Below, piece after piece: positions 17,268-25,803 of a stretch of DNA of 64,000 bases. Source of the DNA: Qaidamihabitans albus (lineage in GTDB: Bacteria; Actinomycetota; Actinomycetes; Mycobacteriales; Pseudonocardiaceae); assembly GCF_016464705.1 (NCBI RefSeq), contig NZ_JAEHOB010000013.1:124001-188000 (forward strand). Reading direction: 5' to 3'. The position numbers and the translations under genes are program-made. The notes beneath the pieces are model-generated. The model saw nothing but the letters and a program-made list of their open reading frames with translations, was not told the DNA's origin and ran no database searches. Within the stretch, counting starts at the first letter, position 1. Each line of letters opens with the position of its first letter.

Positions 17268-17987
17268 TCAGCGTGGGCCTGCGATCGGGGCCGCCGCCGT
17301 GGTCAGCGAGGCCGCCGGGGTCGCGGGCGCGGGCCTCGACGGTGTCGTCGAGGTCGCCGGGGGCGTGGCGCGGCTGTGCGCGCCGAACTGGGCGCGGAGC
17401 ACGTCGCCCGCGGGCGGTGCACCGGGCTCGTCGGCGACGTTACCGGCGGTGCTCGACGTGGCGACGAGCACGAGCGCGCTGAGCACCAGGCCGGAGACGA
17501 CCACACCGGCGCCCTGCGCGGCGCGGCGCCGTGCCGCGTCCAGCCGGTGACCGCCGCCGAGCACGTTCGGCGAGCTGCCCAGCGGCGCGGAGCCGCCGAG
17601 CGGGGTGGCGGAGAGCGGTGTCGAGGACACGGGGGCGGAGGGCAGGCCGCCGCGCAGCCCGGCGACCCGCTCGGGACGCTGGACGGCGACCAGCTGGCCG
17701 TCGACGGTCACGGCGAGGTTGTCGGGCGTCGTGCCCACGTCCGTGTGCTCGGGGATCGACCGCAGGCTCGCCAGGAAACCCGCGGACATGGCGGGCGCCT
17801 GCGCGCCCTGCACAGCGGCCCTGGCCTGCCGCTGAGCGGCGACGTCCGCCGCGCAACCGGGACAGCGGGCGATGTGCATCGCCGCGCGCTCGTGGGCCCC
17901 GATCGAGAGCTCGTTGTCGACGAACGCCACCACGGCGTCCGGCAGCAAGTGCGACTCGGGGAGTGCCCATCCCCGGTGTTCGGTCAT
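17268..17987 (-). CDS. rseA: Anti-sigma factor RseA (zinc-binding, membrane-anchored)
   Basis: 239 residues. N-terminal anti-sigma domain with the zinc motif HIARCPGC (HxxxCxxC, residues ~38-45), which clamps SigE. A Ser/Pro/Gly-rich linker follows, then one membrane helix near residues 160-185 ([20 protein letters not shown]) and a short Thr/Ala/Pro-rich outer tail. The ATG start overlaps the sigE stop (ATGA), so sigma and anti-sigma are made together. In mycobacteria RseA is removed by regulated proteolysis; here that is inferred. Confidence 0.9.
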   Translation of the reverse strand: MTEHRGWALPESHLLPDAVVAFVDNELSIGAHERAAMHIARCPGCAADVAAQRQARAAVQGAQAPAMSAGFLASLRSIPEHTDVGTTPDNLAVTVDGQLVAVQRPERVAGLRGGLPSAPVSSTPLSATPLGGSAPLGSSPNVLGGGHRLDAARRRAAQGAGVVVSGLVLSALVLVATSSTAGNVADEPGAPPAGDVLRAQFGAHSRATPPATSTTPSRPAPATPAASLTTAAAPIAGPR

Positions 17988-18628
17988 ACGTGCGCCTCCT
18001 GTTTGAGCGCACGCCTGCGCTCCAGCGAGGCGCGCAACGCCTGGCGGCCACGGTGAATTCTGCTGCGCACGGTACCGAGCTTAACCCCGAGCGTCGCGCC
18101 GATCTCCTCGTAGGACAGACCCTCGACGTCACAGAGCACGACGGCGGCCCGGAACTCGGGCGGCAGCTCGTCGAGCGCGGCCTGCAGGTCGGGGTCGAGG
18201 TGGGTCTCGGAGTACACCTGTTCGGGGCTCGGGTCGTCACCGACGATGCGGTCGGTGTCGTCGGGCAGCCCTTCCATGCGCACCCGCGAGCGGCGGCGTG
18301 CCATGTCCAGGAAGAGGTTGGTCGTGATGCGGTGCAGCCAGCCCTCGAAGGTGCCGGGCTTGTAGGAGGCGAGTGAGCGGAACACGCGGATGAACGTCTC
18401 CTGCGTGAGGTCCTCGGCGTCGTGCGCGTTGCCGGCGAGGCGGTACGCCAGCCGGTACACGCGGTCGGCGTGCTCGCGCACGACCTCGTCCCAGGACGGT
18501 GGCGTCCAGGCGGCTTCGCCCTGCTCACCCGCGGCGCTCACCACTGCGGGCTCGGCCTGCTGTGCCGACTGTGTCGGTCGAGTCACGGCCTTCAGGCTGT
18601 TCTGCGTCGGCAGTGGAGGCACCTCCAT
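17984..18628 (-). CDS. sigE: ECF sigma factor SigE
   Basis: 214 residues. Sigma-2 region around residues 45-110 ([17 protein letters not shown], then [17 protein letters not shown]) and sigma-4 around 145-205 ([41 protein letters not shown]). An N-terminal extension of about 40 residues resembles mycobacterial SigE (Rv1221). It directs transcription of envelope-stress genes, very likely including htrA. AGGGGA stands about 8 nt upstream of the ATG. The promoter contains an ECF-type GGAAC/CGTT pair, indicating autoregulation. Confidence 0.94.
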   Translation of the reverse strand: MEVPPLPTQNSLKAVTRPTQSAQQAEPAVVSAAGEQGEAAWTPPSWDEVVREHADRVYRLAYRLAGNAHDAEDLTQETFIRVFRSLASYKPGTFEGWLHRITTNLFLDMARRRSRVRMEGLPDDTDRIVGDDPSPEQVYSETHLDPDLQAALDELPPEFRAAVVLCDVEGLSYEEIGATLGVKLGTVRSRIHRGRQALRASLERRRALKQEAHV

Positions 18629-18655
18629 CGGGCTGATCCCCTAACTACTCTGCCC

Positions 18656-18681
18656 AACGCGGCGGCCGCGCCGGGTGTTCC
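18656..18681 (-). promoter_or_regulatory. ECF-type autoregulatory promoter of sigE
   Basis: Read on the minus strand, GGAAC (18681-18677, inside GGGAACA) and CGTT (18659-18656) are separated by 17 bp, matching the GGAAC-N16/17-CGTT pattern of SigE/SigR-type promoters. A start near 18648 gives a 20-nt leader with the AGGGGA ribosome site before the sigE ATG at 18628. Confidence 0.7.
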
Positions 18682-18830
18682 CGTCCTAGGGACGAAGTCT
18701 CGCGTGCTTCCTTATGGTTCTAGTGAGACAGCACTGAGAGGAGCCTGAGAGATTGCGCGGGCGGTGCGGGGGCACCTCGCCACCTCGTCACACCACAGCG
18801 TGGTTCACCGGGCCGGGGGGCCGGCCACGC

Positions 18831-18836
18831 TAACCT
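18831..18836 (+). promoter_or_regulatory. -10 element TAACCT for a leaderless start
   Basis: TAACCT ends 6 nt before GTG 18843 with no ribosome site between, so the O-methyltransferase mRNA probably begins at its start codon. No convincing -35 is visible. Confidence 0.5.
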
Positions 18837-18842
18837 CACCCC

Positions 18843-19490
18843 GTGAGCTCCGAGACGCACCTCGCCGGCACGGCCGATCTCGGCGACTTCATCGAGGGAT
18901 ACGTCCCCGATGACGAGGTACTCGTCGCCGCCCGTGGCCGGGCGGAGGACCTCGGCTGCGGGCCGGTGTCCCCTGCCGGCGGTACGATGCTCAGCTTCCT
19001 CGCCGCGACGCTGCAGGCCAGAGCGGTGGTGGAGATCGGAACCGGGGTCGGCGTGAGCGGGCTCTACCTGCTGCGTGGCATGGTCCGTGACGGCGTGCTC
19101 ACCACGATCGACATCGAACCGGAGTTCCACCGCGCGGCCCGCTCGGCGTTCCTGGAGGCGGGGTTCGCGGCGGGGAGGATGCGGCTGATCATGGGCCGGG
19201 CGCTGGACGTGCTGCCCCGGCTCACGTCGGGCGGTTACGACCTGGTGTTCGTCGACGCGGCCCGGCTCGAGTACCCGAACTACTTCGAGCAGGGCGTGCA
19301 GCTGCTGCGGCCCGGCGGGGTGATCGTGTTCCACGACGTGCTGGCCGGCGCCCGGATCGGCGAGCCCGCACGGCGCGAGCCCGAGGCCCTGGCGCTGCGG
19401 GAGGTCGCCCGCGCCGTGCGTGAGGACGAGCGGCTGCTGCCCGCGATCATCCCGGTGGGCGGCGGGCTGCTGGCGGCGGCGGCGTTCTGA
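18843..19490 (+). CDS. SAM-dependent O-methyltransferase (class I, CCoAOMT-like)
   Basis: 215 residues from GTG 18843. Motif I VVEIGTGVGVSGLYLLRGM (~residues 60-78) binds SAM; motif II TTIDIEPE follows, then the metal/catalytic block VFVDAARLEYPNYFEQ and FHDVLAGARI. This layout matches the small metal-dependent O-methyltransferases and M. tuberculosis Rv1220c, which likewise sits divergent to sigE. Substrate unknown. Its 3' end overlaps the convergent MFS gene by 44 bp. Confidence 0.88.
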   Translation: MSSETHLAGTADLGDFIEGYVPDDEVLVAARGRAEDLGCGPVSPAGGTMLSFLAATLQARAVVEIGTGVGVSGLYLLRGMVRDGVLTTIDIEPEFHRAARSAFLEAGFAAGRMRLIMGRALDVLPRLTSGGYDLVFVDAARLEYPNYFEQGVQLLRPGGVIVFHDVLAGARIGEPARREPEALALREVARAVREDERLLPAIIPVGGGLLAAAAF

Positions 19491-20670
19491 CCGCTCGCCC
19501 GCTCACCACGGCGGCCGCGACGGCGGCGAGCGCGAGCCACGCCGACACGGCGGCCACCAGGGCGGCCCAGCCGGCGTGGCCGTAGACGACGCTGCCTGCC
19601 GTGCCGCCGACGCTGCTGCCGAGGTAGTACGCGAGCGTGTAGAGGCCGGCCGTCTGGCCGCGGACCCGTTCGGGTGCCTCCGCCGCGGCCCACCCGTTGG
19701 CCACCGCGTGGGCCGCGAAGAAACCACCGGTCAGGACGATGAAGCCGAGCACGATCAGGGGCAGCGAGTCGGGCAGCGTCAGCAGCGCACCCAGCACGGT
19801 GATCGCGAGCGCGGTGAGCAGCGAGCGCCGCCTGCCGAAGCGGGCGACGAGCTGTCCCGCGGTCGCGGAGGACACGGCGCCCATCGCGTAGGCGAGGAAC
19901 ACCAGCGACGCGACGGCGGGGCTGAGCGCGAGCGGCGCACCGGTGAGCCGGAACCCGGCAGCGTTGTAGAGCGCGACGAACGACCCCATCGCCAGCAGCG
20001 CGACCGCGTACTGGGCCAGCAGCACCGGTTGCCGCACGGCCACCGCGATCCCGCTGATCGCTCCCCGCGGCCGCCGCCGGTCCCCCGCGGGCGGGCGGGG
20101 GAGGAGGAGCACGGTGAGCAGGGCGCAGAGCAGGGCGAGGACGGCGACGACGAGGAGCGCCCCACGCCAGCCGAACCACTCGGTGCTCACCCCGCCGGCC
20201 AACCTGCCGAGCATCCCGCCGACGGTGTTGCCCGCTATCATCGCGCCGACCGCGGCGGCGACCCCGGCCCGCCCGAGCACCTCCACCAGGTACGCGGCCG
20301 CGATCCCGGGGAATCCCGCGATCGCCACGCCCTGTACCGCGCGCAGCACGAGCAGCACCTCGAACGACGGCGCGAGCGGCAGCAGCAGCCCGAGTGCGAC
20401 CGACGCGAGCACCGAGCCGAGGATGACCGGCCGCCGCCCGACGAACTCCGAGAGCACCGCGATCGGCAGCACCATGATCGCGAGCGCACCGGTGGCCACG
20501 CTGACCGCCAGCGACGCCCGGCCCGGGTCCAGCGCGAACCGCTCGGCGAGCTGCGGCAGCAACGGCTGCGGCGCGTACAGCAGCGCGAACGAGCAGATCC
20601 CGGCCGCGGCGACCGCCACGGTCACGTGCCGGACTTTCACCCGCTGCTCCACGGCCATCGTCACGGCCAT
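19447..20670 (-). CDS. MFS transporter
   Basis: 407 residues with twelve predicted membrane helices. The loop 2-3 motif appears as SEFVGRRPVILGSVL, and its second-half counterpart as ARFGRRRSLLTALA. N-terminal YAPQPLLPQLAERF resembles the YnfM/drug-efflux subgroup, but the substrate is unknown. Start is ATG 20670 or the in-frame ATG four codons later; neither has a clear ribosome site. It is divergent from a LysR-type regulator that probably controls it. The Pro-rich tail is coded opposite the methyltransferase end. Confidence 0.88.
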   Translation of the reverse strand: MAVTMAVEQRVKVRHVTVAVAAAGICSFALLYAPQPLLPQLAERFALDPGRASLAVSVATGALAIMVLPIAVLSEFVGRRPVILGSVLASVALGLLLPLAPSFEVLLVLRAVQGVAIAGFPGIAAAYLVEVLGRAGVAAAVGAMIAGNTVGGMLGRLAGGVSTEWFGWRGALLVVAVLALLCALLTVLLLPRPPAGDRRRPRGAISGIAVAVRQPVLLAQYAVALLAMGSFVALYNAAGFRLTGAPLALSPAVASLVFLAYAMGAVSSATAGQLVARFGRRRSLLTALAITVLGALLTLPDSLPLIVLGFIVLTGGFFAAHAVANGWAAAEAPERVRGQTAGLYTLAYYLGSSVGGTAGSVVYGHAGWAALVAAVSAWLALAAVAAAVVSGRAVRTPPPPAARRPPG

Positions 20671-20690
20671 GACGCTAAGCGGCGCTAACC

Positions 20691-20714
20691 AATACGTCCA
20701 ATACGTCTATACGG
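20691..20714. promoter_or_regulatory. Operator-like direct repeats between MFS and LysR genes
   Basis: In the 60-bp divergent gap the sequence ATACGTC occurs at 20692-20698 and 20701-20707, with a third ATACG at 20709-20713, giving 9- and 8-bp spacing. This is a plausible binding site for the LysR-type regulator beside it. An imperfect CGCTAA pair precedes it at about 20673-20688. Confidence 0.5.
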
Positions 20715-20730
20715 CACAATCGATGCTGTG

Positions 20731-21732
20731 ATGAATGAGTCACTCGAGTCGACCGACGACCGGGTGGTCGCGGAGCTGGCCCCGCAAGCCGCGCTGCTCG
20801 CCGCACTCGGGGAGACGGGCAACCTGACCCGCGCCGCCGAGTCGCTCGGCATCCCGCAGCCCACCGCGAGCAGGCGGCTGGCCGCGCTCGGGGAGCTGCT
20901 CGGTGCCCCGGTGACCGTGCCCGACGGCCGCGGCATCCGGCTGAGCCGGGCCGGGGTACTGCTCGCCGACGCCACCACCAGGGCGGTCGGCATCCTGCAC
21001 GGCGGCGCCCGGCGTGCCCGCGAGGAGATCGAGCCGGAGCGTGGCCACGTCGTGCTCGGCTTCCTGCACCTGCTCGGCCGCTCGCTCGTACCCGGGCTGC
21101 TCCGCGACTTCCGCGCCCACCACCCGCACGCCCGGTTCAGCCTCGTACAGGGCTCCCGTCAGGACGTCCTCGACCGGCTCGGCACCGGCGCGATCGACGT
21201 CGCGCTCGTCGCCCCGCCACCCGACGACCCGGCGGTCGCCAGTGGCGTCCTCGCCGAGGAGGAGCTGTTCCTCTCCGTGCCCGCCGACCACCGGCTCGCC
21301 GGGCGCGGCCAGGTCCGCGTGGCGGAGCTGCGGCGGGAGGAGTTCGTGCTCCTCGAACCGGGCTACGGGCTCCGGCAGATCACCGACGAGCTGTGCGCGC
21401 GGGCCGGGTTCACGCCCACGATCGCGTTCGAGGGCCAGGAGTCGGATACCGTGCGCGGGCTCGTCGCCGCCGGGCTTGGCGTCGCGCTCCTGCCGAAGTT
21501 CGGGCCCGCCGCACCCGCCGGGGTGGCCGAGGTGCCGCTGAGCCCCACGGTGACCCGCTCGATCGGGCTGGTGTGGCCCGCACGGACACCGCTGACCCCG
21601 GCCGTCGCCGCGTTCCGCGACTTCGTGCTGGCTCGGTGCCCTTCACCCGGGCCCGGTCAGGCGAACGACTCGGCCAGCTCCACGAGCGTGCGCGCGGCGA
21701 AGCCGGTGCCGCCGGGCACCACCTCGTCGTAG
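20731..21732 (+). CDS. LysR-family transcriptional regulator
   Basis: 333 residues from ATG 20731 (GTG 20728 directly before it is possible). N-terminal winged HTH: LAALGETGNLTRAAESLGIPQPTASRRLAALGELLGAPV. Effector domain: VLGFLHLLGRSLVPGLLRDFRAHHPHARF, IDVALVAPP, VAAGLGVALLP. The natural end of the fold is near FVLARC; the last ~25 residues are translated from sequence antisense to the pepA 3' end and look like read-on after loss of an earlier stop. Probably regulates the divergent MFS gene. Confidence 0.88.
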   Translation: MNESLESTDDRVVAELAPQAALLAALGETGNLTRAAESLGIPQPTASRRLAALGELLGAPVTVPDGRGIRLSRAGVLLADATTRAVGILHGGARRAREEIEPERGHVVLGFLHLLGRSLVPGLLRDFRAHHPHARFSLVQGSRQDVLDRLGTGAIDVALVAPPPDDPAVASGVLAEEELFLSVPADHRLAGRGQVRVAELRREEFVLLEPGYGLRQITDELCARAGFTPTIAFEGQESDTVRGLVAAGLGVALLPKFGPAAPAGVAEVPLSPTVTRSIGLVWPARTPLTPAVAAFRDFVLARCPSPGPGQANDSASSTSVRAAKPVPPGTTSS

Positions 21733-23186
21733 TTCTTGTCCGAACGGGCCGGGCCTGCGATGTCCAGGTGCGCCCACGGCAGCCCGCCGGTGAACTCCCG
21801 CAGGAACAGCGCGGCCGTGATTCCGGCGGGACCGGGCGGCGCCTGCCGCACATCGGCGATCTCGCCCCGCACGTCCTCGGCGTGCGCCTCCAGCAGCGGC
21901 ATCCGCCACCACTGCTCCCCGGCCCGCTCACCCGCGGCGCGCACCCGCTCGGCGAGGTCGTCGTCGCTGGCGAACAGGCCGCCGGTGCGCAGGCCGAGCG
22001 ACACCTTCATCGCTCCCGTCAGCGTCGCCACGTCGACCAGCGCGTCCGGGCCGAAGTGACGCACCCCGTAGGCGAGCGCGTCGGCCAGCACCAGACGGCC
22101 CTCGGCGTCGGTGTTGGCGACCTCGGTGGTCCGGCCGCCGTAGTGGCGCACCACGTCGCCGGGACGATAGGCCGAGCCGGACACGTGGTTCTCCGCCGCG
22201 GGCACCAGCGCGGTCACGCGGACGCCGGGGCGCAGGGCGGCGATCGCGCGCATCGCCGCGATCACCGCGGCTCCACCGGACATGTCGGTGCGCATGAGAT
22301 GCATGCCGTCGGCGGGCTTGATCGAGATGCCACCGGTGTCGAAGGTGATGCCCTTGCCGACGAGCAGTAGGTGCCGGGTCGCGCCCCGCGGCCGGTAGCT
22401 CAGCTCGATCAGCCGCGGCGGGCTCGCCGAGCCACCCCCGACCGCGAGCAGACCGCCGAACCCCTTGGCGGCGAGCCACTCCTCGTCCCGCACGGTCACG
22501 GACAGCCCGCTGGTGTCACCGGCCGCGCGCTCGGCCATCCCGGCGAGCCACGCGGGGTCCTTCACGTTGGCGGGGGTGTTGGCCAGGTCCCGGGCGAACG
22601 CCGACGCGGCGGCCAGCTCGCGCGCCCGCCGGACCGAGTCGGCGCAGGCGGGCAGCTGGTGGCCGGGCCCGGTCACCAGGCGCAACGCGCGAACCGCCGG
22701 CTCGGGGTCGGCGGAGCTCAGCTCGTAACGGTAGCCGCCGAGCAGGGCACCGAGGGCGAACTCGGCGTAGTGCTCGGAGCCCGCGGCGGCGGGCAGCTCG
22801 ACCTGGACGGTCCGGGGCGGCCGGGCGCCTGCCTCGGACTCCGCCGCGGCGTAGGCGTTCGCGGCGCGGATGAACGCGGCACCCGCGCTGCGGTACTGCC
22901 TGCCCGTACCGCCGCCGACGCCGACCAGCCAGCGCGGTCCGGAGTCCCCGGGTACGGTCTGCACCTCACCGGCCTTGCCGGTGACCCCGAGCTCGGTGAG
23001 CAGACCAGCGTGCGGTGACGGCTCGGTGGCCCCGGTGTCCTCGGTGTTTCCCGTGGCTCCGGTCTCGTCGGTTTCGCCGGACTGCTGCGGGACCAGGACG
23101 GCGAGCGGCGCCGCACGGCGAGCGGTGTCGGCGACCTCGACGTCGAGTAACCGGGTGGGGACGGGCGGCAGCGGCGAACGAGCCAT
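21657..23186 (-). CDS. pepA: Leucyl aminopeptidase PepA (family M17)
   Basis: 509 residues from ATG 23186, preferred over ATG 23192 because GGAGG is 8 nt away rather than 2. The C-terminal catalytic half has the M17 signature NTDAEGRL, the lysine in VGKGITFDTGG, and the metal-ligand block MRTDMSGGAAV. It is a two-metal cytosolic exopeptidase removing N-terminal residues. The N-terminal domain has a low-complexity Gly/Thr/Glu/Asp insertion (residues ~35-58) not typical of the family. Overlaps the LysR gene tail by 76 bp in convergent orientation. Confidence 0.9.
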   Translation of the reverse strand: MARSPLPPVPTRLLDVEVADTARRAAPLAVLVPQQSGETDETGATGNTEDTGATEPSPHAGLLTELGVTGKAGEVQTVPGDSGPRWLVGVGGGTGRQYRSAGAAFIRAANAYAAAESEAGARPPRTVQVELPAAAGSEHYAEFALGALLGGYRYELSSADPEPAVRALRLVTGPGHQLPACADSVRRARELAAASAFARDLANTPANVKDPAWLAGMAERAAGDTSGLSVTVRDEEWLAAKGFGGLLAVGGGSASPPRLIELSYRPRGATRHLLLVGKGITFDTGGISIKPADGMHLMRTDMSGGAAVIAAMRAIAALRPGVRVTALVPAAENHVSGSAYRPGDVVRHYGGRTTEVANTDAEGRLVLADALAYGVRHFGPDALVDVATLTGAMKVSLGLRTGGLFASDDDLAERVRAAGERAGEQWWRMPLLEAHAEDVRGEIADVRQAPPGPAGITAALFLREFTGGLPWAHLDIAGPARSDKNYDEVVPGGTGFAARTLVELAESFA

Positions 23187-23270
23187 CGACATGCCTCCAG
23201 GGCAGGGTGAACGGGCCAGCCCGAAACAACGTCACATGCTGGCGAGCGGTGGGGACGGGCCGGGCGCGCT

Positions 23271-23438
23271 CTAGCCGGTGGCCTCCTGAAGGGCCGCACC
23301 GAGATCCTTGGCCTCCTCGGCCGACAGTTCGACGACGAGTCGCCCACCACCCTCGAGCGGTACGCGCATCACGAGGCCCCGCCCCTCCTTAGTCACTTCG
23401 AGGGGACCATCTCCGGTCCGGGGCTTCATGGCCGCCAT
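23271..23438 (-). CDS. DUF3117 small conserved protein
   Basis: 55 residues, MAAMKPRTGDGPLEVTKEGR at the start and a C-terminus ELSAEEAKDLGAAL. This is the very conserved actinobacterial DUF3117 protein (M. tuberculosis Rv1211 type). GGAGGGAG lies 7 nt upstream of the ATG. No membrane segment or cysteine. Function unknown; strong conservation and position near tag and gpgS match mycobacteria. Confidence 0.9.
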   Translation of the reverse strand: MAAMKPRTGDGPLEVTKEGRGLVMRVPLEGGGRLVVELSAEEAKDLGAALQEATG

Positions 23439-23628
23439 AGCGTGCTCCCTCCGTCTGAACCAGCGCGCCCGGGTCGCGCTCGCCAAAGCAACCGGGTTGT
23501 GACCATTGTCCCCCATCAGCCGAAGGCCGCGAACGCGGACCGATCTTAACGCAAGCCATAGGTGCTGGTATGCGGCTCGTGAGGCTGTCAGACTCGCGGG
23601 TCGGGAACGAGGAAAGGAAGGATCTTCA

Positions 23629-24423
23629 GTGACCACAGAGGACGTGCTGCAGCTTACCGACGCCGACGGCGTGCGGACGCTGACGCTGAACAGGCCGAAG
23701 GCGTACAACTCACTCACCGTCGAGCTGAAGGAGCGGCTGCTGGCCGCGCTGCGGGACGCGGCCGCGGACCCCGGGGTGCGCGCGGTGGTGCTGACCGGCT
23801 CCGGCAAGGCCTTCTGCGCCGGGCAGGACCTGAAAGAGCACGTCGGGATGCTGCGGACGGGCGACAAGGCACCGCTGTCCACGGTCGCCGAGCACTACAA
23901 CCCGATCGTCCGGACGATCGTGGACATGCCGAAGCCGGTGATCGCGGCGGTGAACGGCCCGGCCGCCGGAGCGGGCGCGGCCTTCGCCTACGCCGCCGAT
24001 CTGCGGATCGCGGCGGGGTCGGCGAACTTCATGATGGCCTTCGCCAATGTCGGGCTCGGACCGGACTCGGGCGCGTCGTGGACCCTGCAGCGGCTGATCG
24101 GCTACGGCCGGGCGACCGAGCTGATGCTGCTCGCCCGCACCGTCGACTCCACCGAGGCGCTGCGGATCGGGCTGGTCAGCGAGGTCGTGACCGACGAGGA
24201 GCTGCCGTCGAGGGCGCACGCGCTGGCGGCCCGGCTGGCGGCGGGGCCCACGCTCGCCTACTCGAAGATCAAGGGAGTCCTCGCCACCGCCGCCGAGAGC
24301 ACGCTGGAGGAGGCGCTCGCCGCGGAGGGCGAGGCGCAGGGCGTGCTCGGCGCCACCGCCGATCACGCGGAGGCGGTCGACGCCTTCGTCGCCAAGCGCA
24401 CCCCCGACTTCACCGGCAAGTAG
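23629..24423 (+). CDS. Enoyl-CoA hydratase/isomerase family protein
   Basis: 264 residues from GTG 23629, with AAAGGAAGG 8 nt upstream. Crotonase fold: LNRPKAYNSLT, CoA-site/oxyanion-hole blocks SGKAFCAGQDLKE and GPAAGAGAAFAYAADLRIA, and a Gly-Pro-Asp-Ser-Gly loop (VGLGPDSGASW) in place of the glutamate often found in hydratases. That pattern is nearer PaaG/PaaB-like isomerases, so the reaction is uncertain. It stands alone between DUF3117 and tag. Confidence 0.88.
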   Translation: MTTEDVLQLTDADGVRTLTLNRPKAYNSLTVELKERLLAALRDAAADPGVRAVVLTGSGKAFCAGQDLKEHVGMLRTGDKAPLSTVAEHYNPIVRTIVDMPKPVIAAVNGPAAGAGAAFAYAADLRIAAGSANFMMAFANVGLGPDSGASWTLQRLIGYGRATELMLLARTVDSTEALRIGLVSEVVTDEELPSRAHALAARLAAGPTLAYSKIKGVLATAAESTLEEALAAEGEAQGVLGATADHAEAVDAFVAKRTPDFTGK

Positions 24424-24437
24424 TTCAGCGGGCTGGT

Positions 24438-25007
24438 TCAGGAGGCGCGGAAGCAGCCCTGCACGTGGTCGTCGACCATGCCGGTGGCCTGCATCGTCGC
24501 GTAGCAGGTGGTGGGCCCCACGAAGACGAACCCGCGCTTCTTCAGCGCGCGGGCCATCGCCGTCGACTCCGGGGTGATCGCGGGCAAGTCGGCCATCGTG
24601 CGGGGCCGCTCGCGCGCACCCGCGGAGGGGGCGAACGACCACAGCAGGTCGTCCAGCGGCAGGTCGAGCTCCGCGATCGCCCGCGCGTTGGTGATCGTGG
24701 CCAGTATCTTCGCCCGGTTGCGCACGATCGAGGCGTCGCCGAGCAGCCGCGCCACGTCGTCGTCGCCGAACCGCGCCACCTGCTCAGGGTCGAAGCCGGC
24801 GAACGCGCGCCGGAAACTGTCCCGCTTGCGCAGGATCGTCAGCCAGGAAAGGCCTGACTGGAACGCCTCGAGCGACAGCCGCTCGAACAGCGCGGCCTCG
24901 CCGCGCACCGGAAAGCCCCACTCGGTGTCGTGGTACTCGGCGTAGTCCGGCGCCGAGTTCCCCCACGAGCAGCGCGCGACGCCGTCCTCCCCCAGCAGCT
25001 CGTTCAT
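24438..25007 (-). CDS. tag: DNA-3-methyladenine glycosylase I (Tag)
   Basis: 189 residues. RCSWGNSAPDYAEYHDTEWG at the N-terminus, FQSGLSWLTILRKR, and a C-terminal block FVGPTTCYATMQATGMVDDH carry the residues of the Tag zinc snap (Cys, His, His, Cys). It excises 3-methyladenine from alkylated DNA. ATG overlaps the SRPBCC stop (ATGA). Mycobacterial counterpart Rv1210 is also beside DUF3117. A second, AlkA-like glycosylase is at 43662. Confidence 0.92.
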   Translation of the reverse strand: MNELLGEDGVARCSWGNSAPDYAEYHDTEWGFPVRGEAALFERLSLEAFQSGLSWLTILRKRDSFRRAFAGFDPEQVARFGDDDVARLLGDASIVRNRAKILATITNARAIAELDLPLDDLLWSFAPSAGARERPRTMADLPAITPESTAMARALKKRGFVFVGPTTCYATMQATGMVDDHVQGCFRAS

Positions 25008-25456
25008 CCGCCCACCACATAGGACTCGGCGAACCGCGCGAAGCGCTGCAACGACTGCCGCAGGCCGAGCGAGAACACCGGCTTCACGAGCGGCCAGCCG
25101 AGCCGTCCCAGCACGCCGAACGGCAGGACCAGCTGTTCCGACCAGATGAACACCGACCGCTGCGGCCCGCGGTCCTGCACGTGGAAGGCTCCGGTGCCCC
25201 GCACGATCCGGCCGAGATGCCGCACCGTGCAGCGCACCGGCGGTTCCCAGCTGGTGATCTCCATCGTGTCGGTGAACCCGATCCCGGCGACGCCGGTGAA
25301 CGCCTCCAGCCGCGAGCCGACGCTGCGCCCGTTACCGGAGACCACCCGCACCTCCGTGCCGAGCATCCACTCCTGCTGGCGGTTCCAGTCGGTCAGCGCC
25401 AGCCACGTCGTCCCGGCCGGCGCGGCCACGTCGACGGACACCACCACATCGGTCAT
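25004..25456 (-). CDS. SRPBCC (START-like) family protein
   Basis: 150 residues with the polyketide-cyclase/START-like layout: VVVSVDVAAPAGTTWLALTDWNRQQEWM, then beta strands with VGSRLEAFTG, WEPPVRCTVRHLGRIVRG, and a long C-terminal helix (LRQSLQRFARFAES). It likely binds a hydrophobic ligand in a cavity; no enzyme signature is visible. Coupled to both neighbours by ATGA overlaps. Confidence 0.85.
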   Translation of the reverse strand: MTDVVVSVDVAAPAGTTWLALTDWNRQQEWMLGTEVRVVSGNGRSVGSRLEAFTGVAGIGFTDTMEITSWEPPVRCTVRHLGRIVRGTGAFHVQDRGPQRSVFIWSEQLVLPFGVLGRLGWPLVKPVFSLGLRQSLQRFARFAESYVVGG

Positions 25457-25776
25457 CGGGTCGCCTCGCGCCGCTCGGCCCGGCCGGCGACCTCGGCCTC
25501 CAGCTCCGCGACGCGGCTCCGCAACCCGTCGATCTCGGCGCCCAGCCGGGTCATCACCCAGTCGACCTCGGACATCTTGTAGCCGCGCAGAACGAGCTGG
25601 AACCGCACCGCGCTCACGTCCTCGCCGGTGACCTCCTCGGCGGGCAGCCGCGTCGGCGAGCTGCCCGGCGCCAGCGGGGCCAGCTCCTCACCACGCCCGA
25701 ACACGACCGCGGCCAGCAGGAAAACCACTGCCGCCACGAGCAGCATGATCACGAGGTAGATGAGCGCGGTGGTCAC
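25453..25776 (-). CDS. Small membrane protein with DivIVA-like motif
   Basis: 107 residues. One N-terminal membrane helix (LIYLVIMLLVAAVVFLLAAVVFG), then a DivIVA-type segment: VRFQLVLRGYKMSEVDWVMTRL, the F-x-x-x-x-x-G-Y motif of DivIVA N-termini, and a short coiled coil (LGAEIDGLRSRVAELEAEVAGRAERR). Same type as M. tuberculosis Rv1209. A role at curved or polar membrane is inferred only from the motif. Overlaps the SRPBCC start (ATGA). Confidence 0.85.
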   Translation of the reverse strand: MTTALIYLVIMLLVAAVVFLLAAVVFGRGEELAPLAPGSSPTRLPAEEVTGEDVSAVRFQLVLRGYKMSEVDWVMTRLGAEIDGLRSRVAELEAEVAGRAERREATR

Positions 25777-25803
25777 GGGTCCGATCGTGACACACCGGCG
25801 CGG

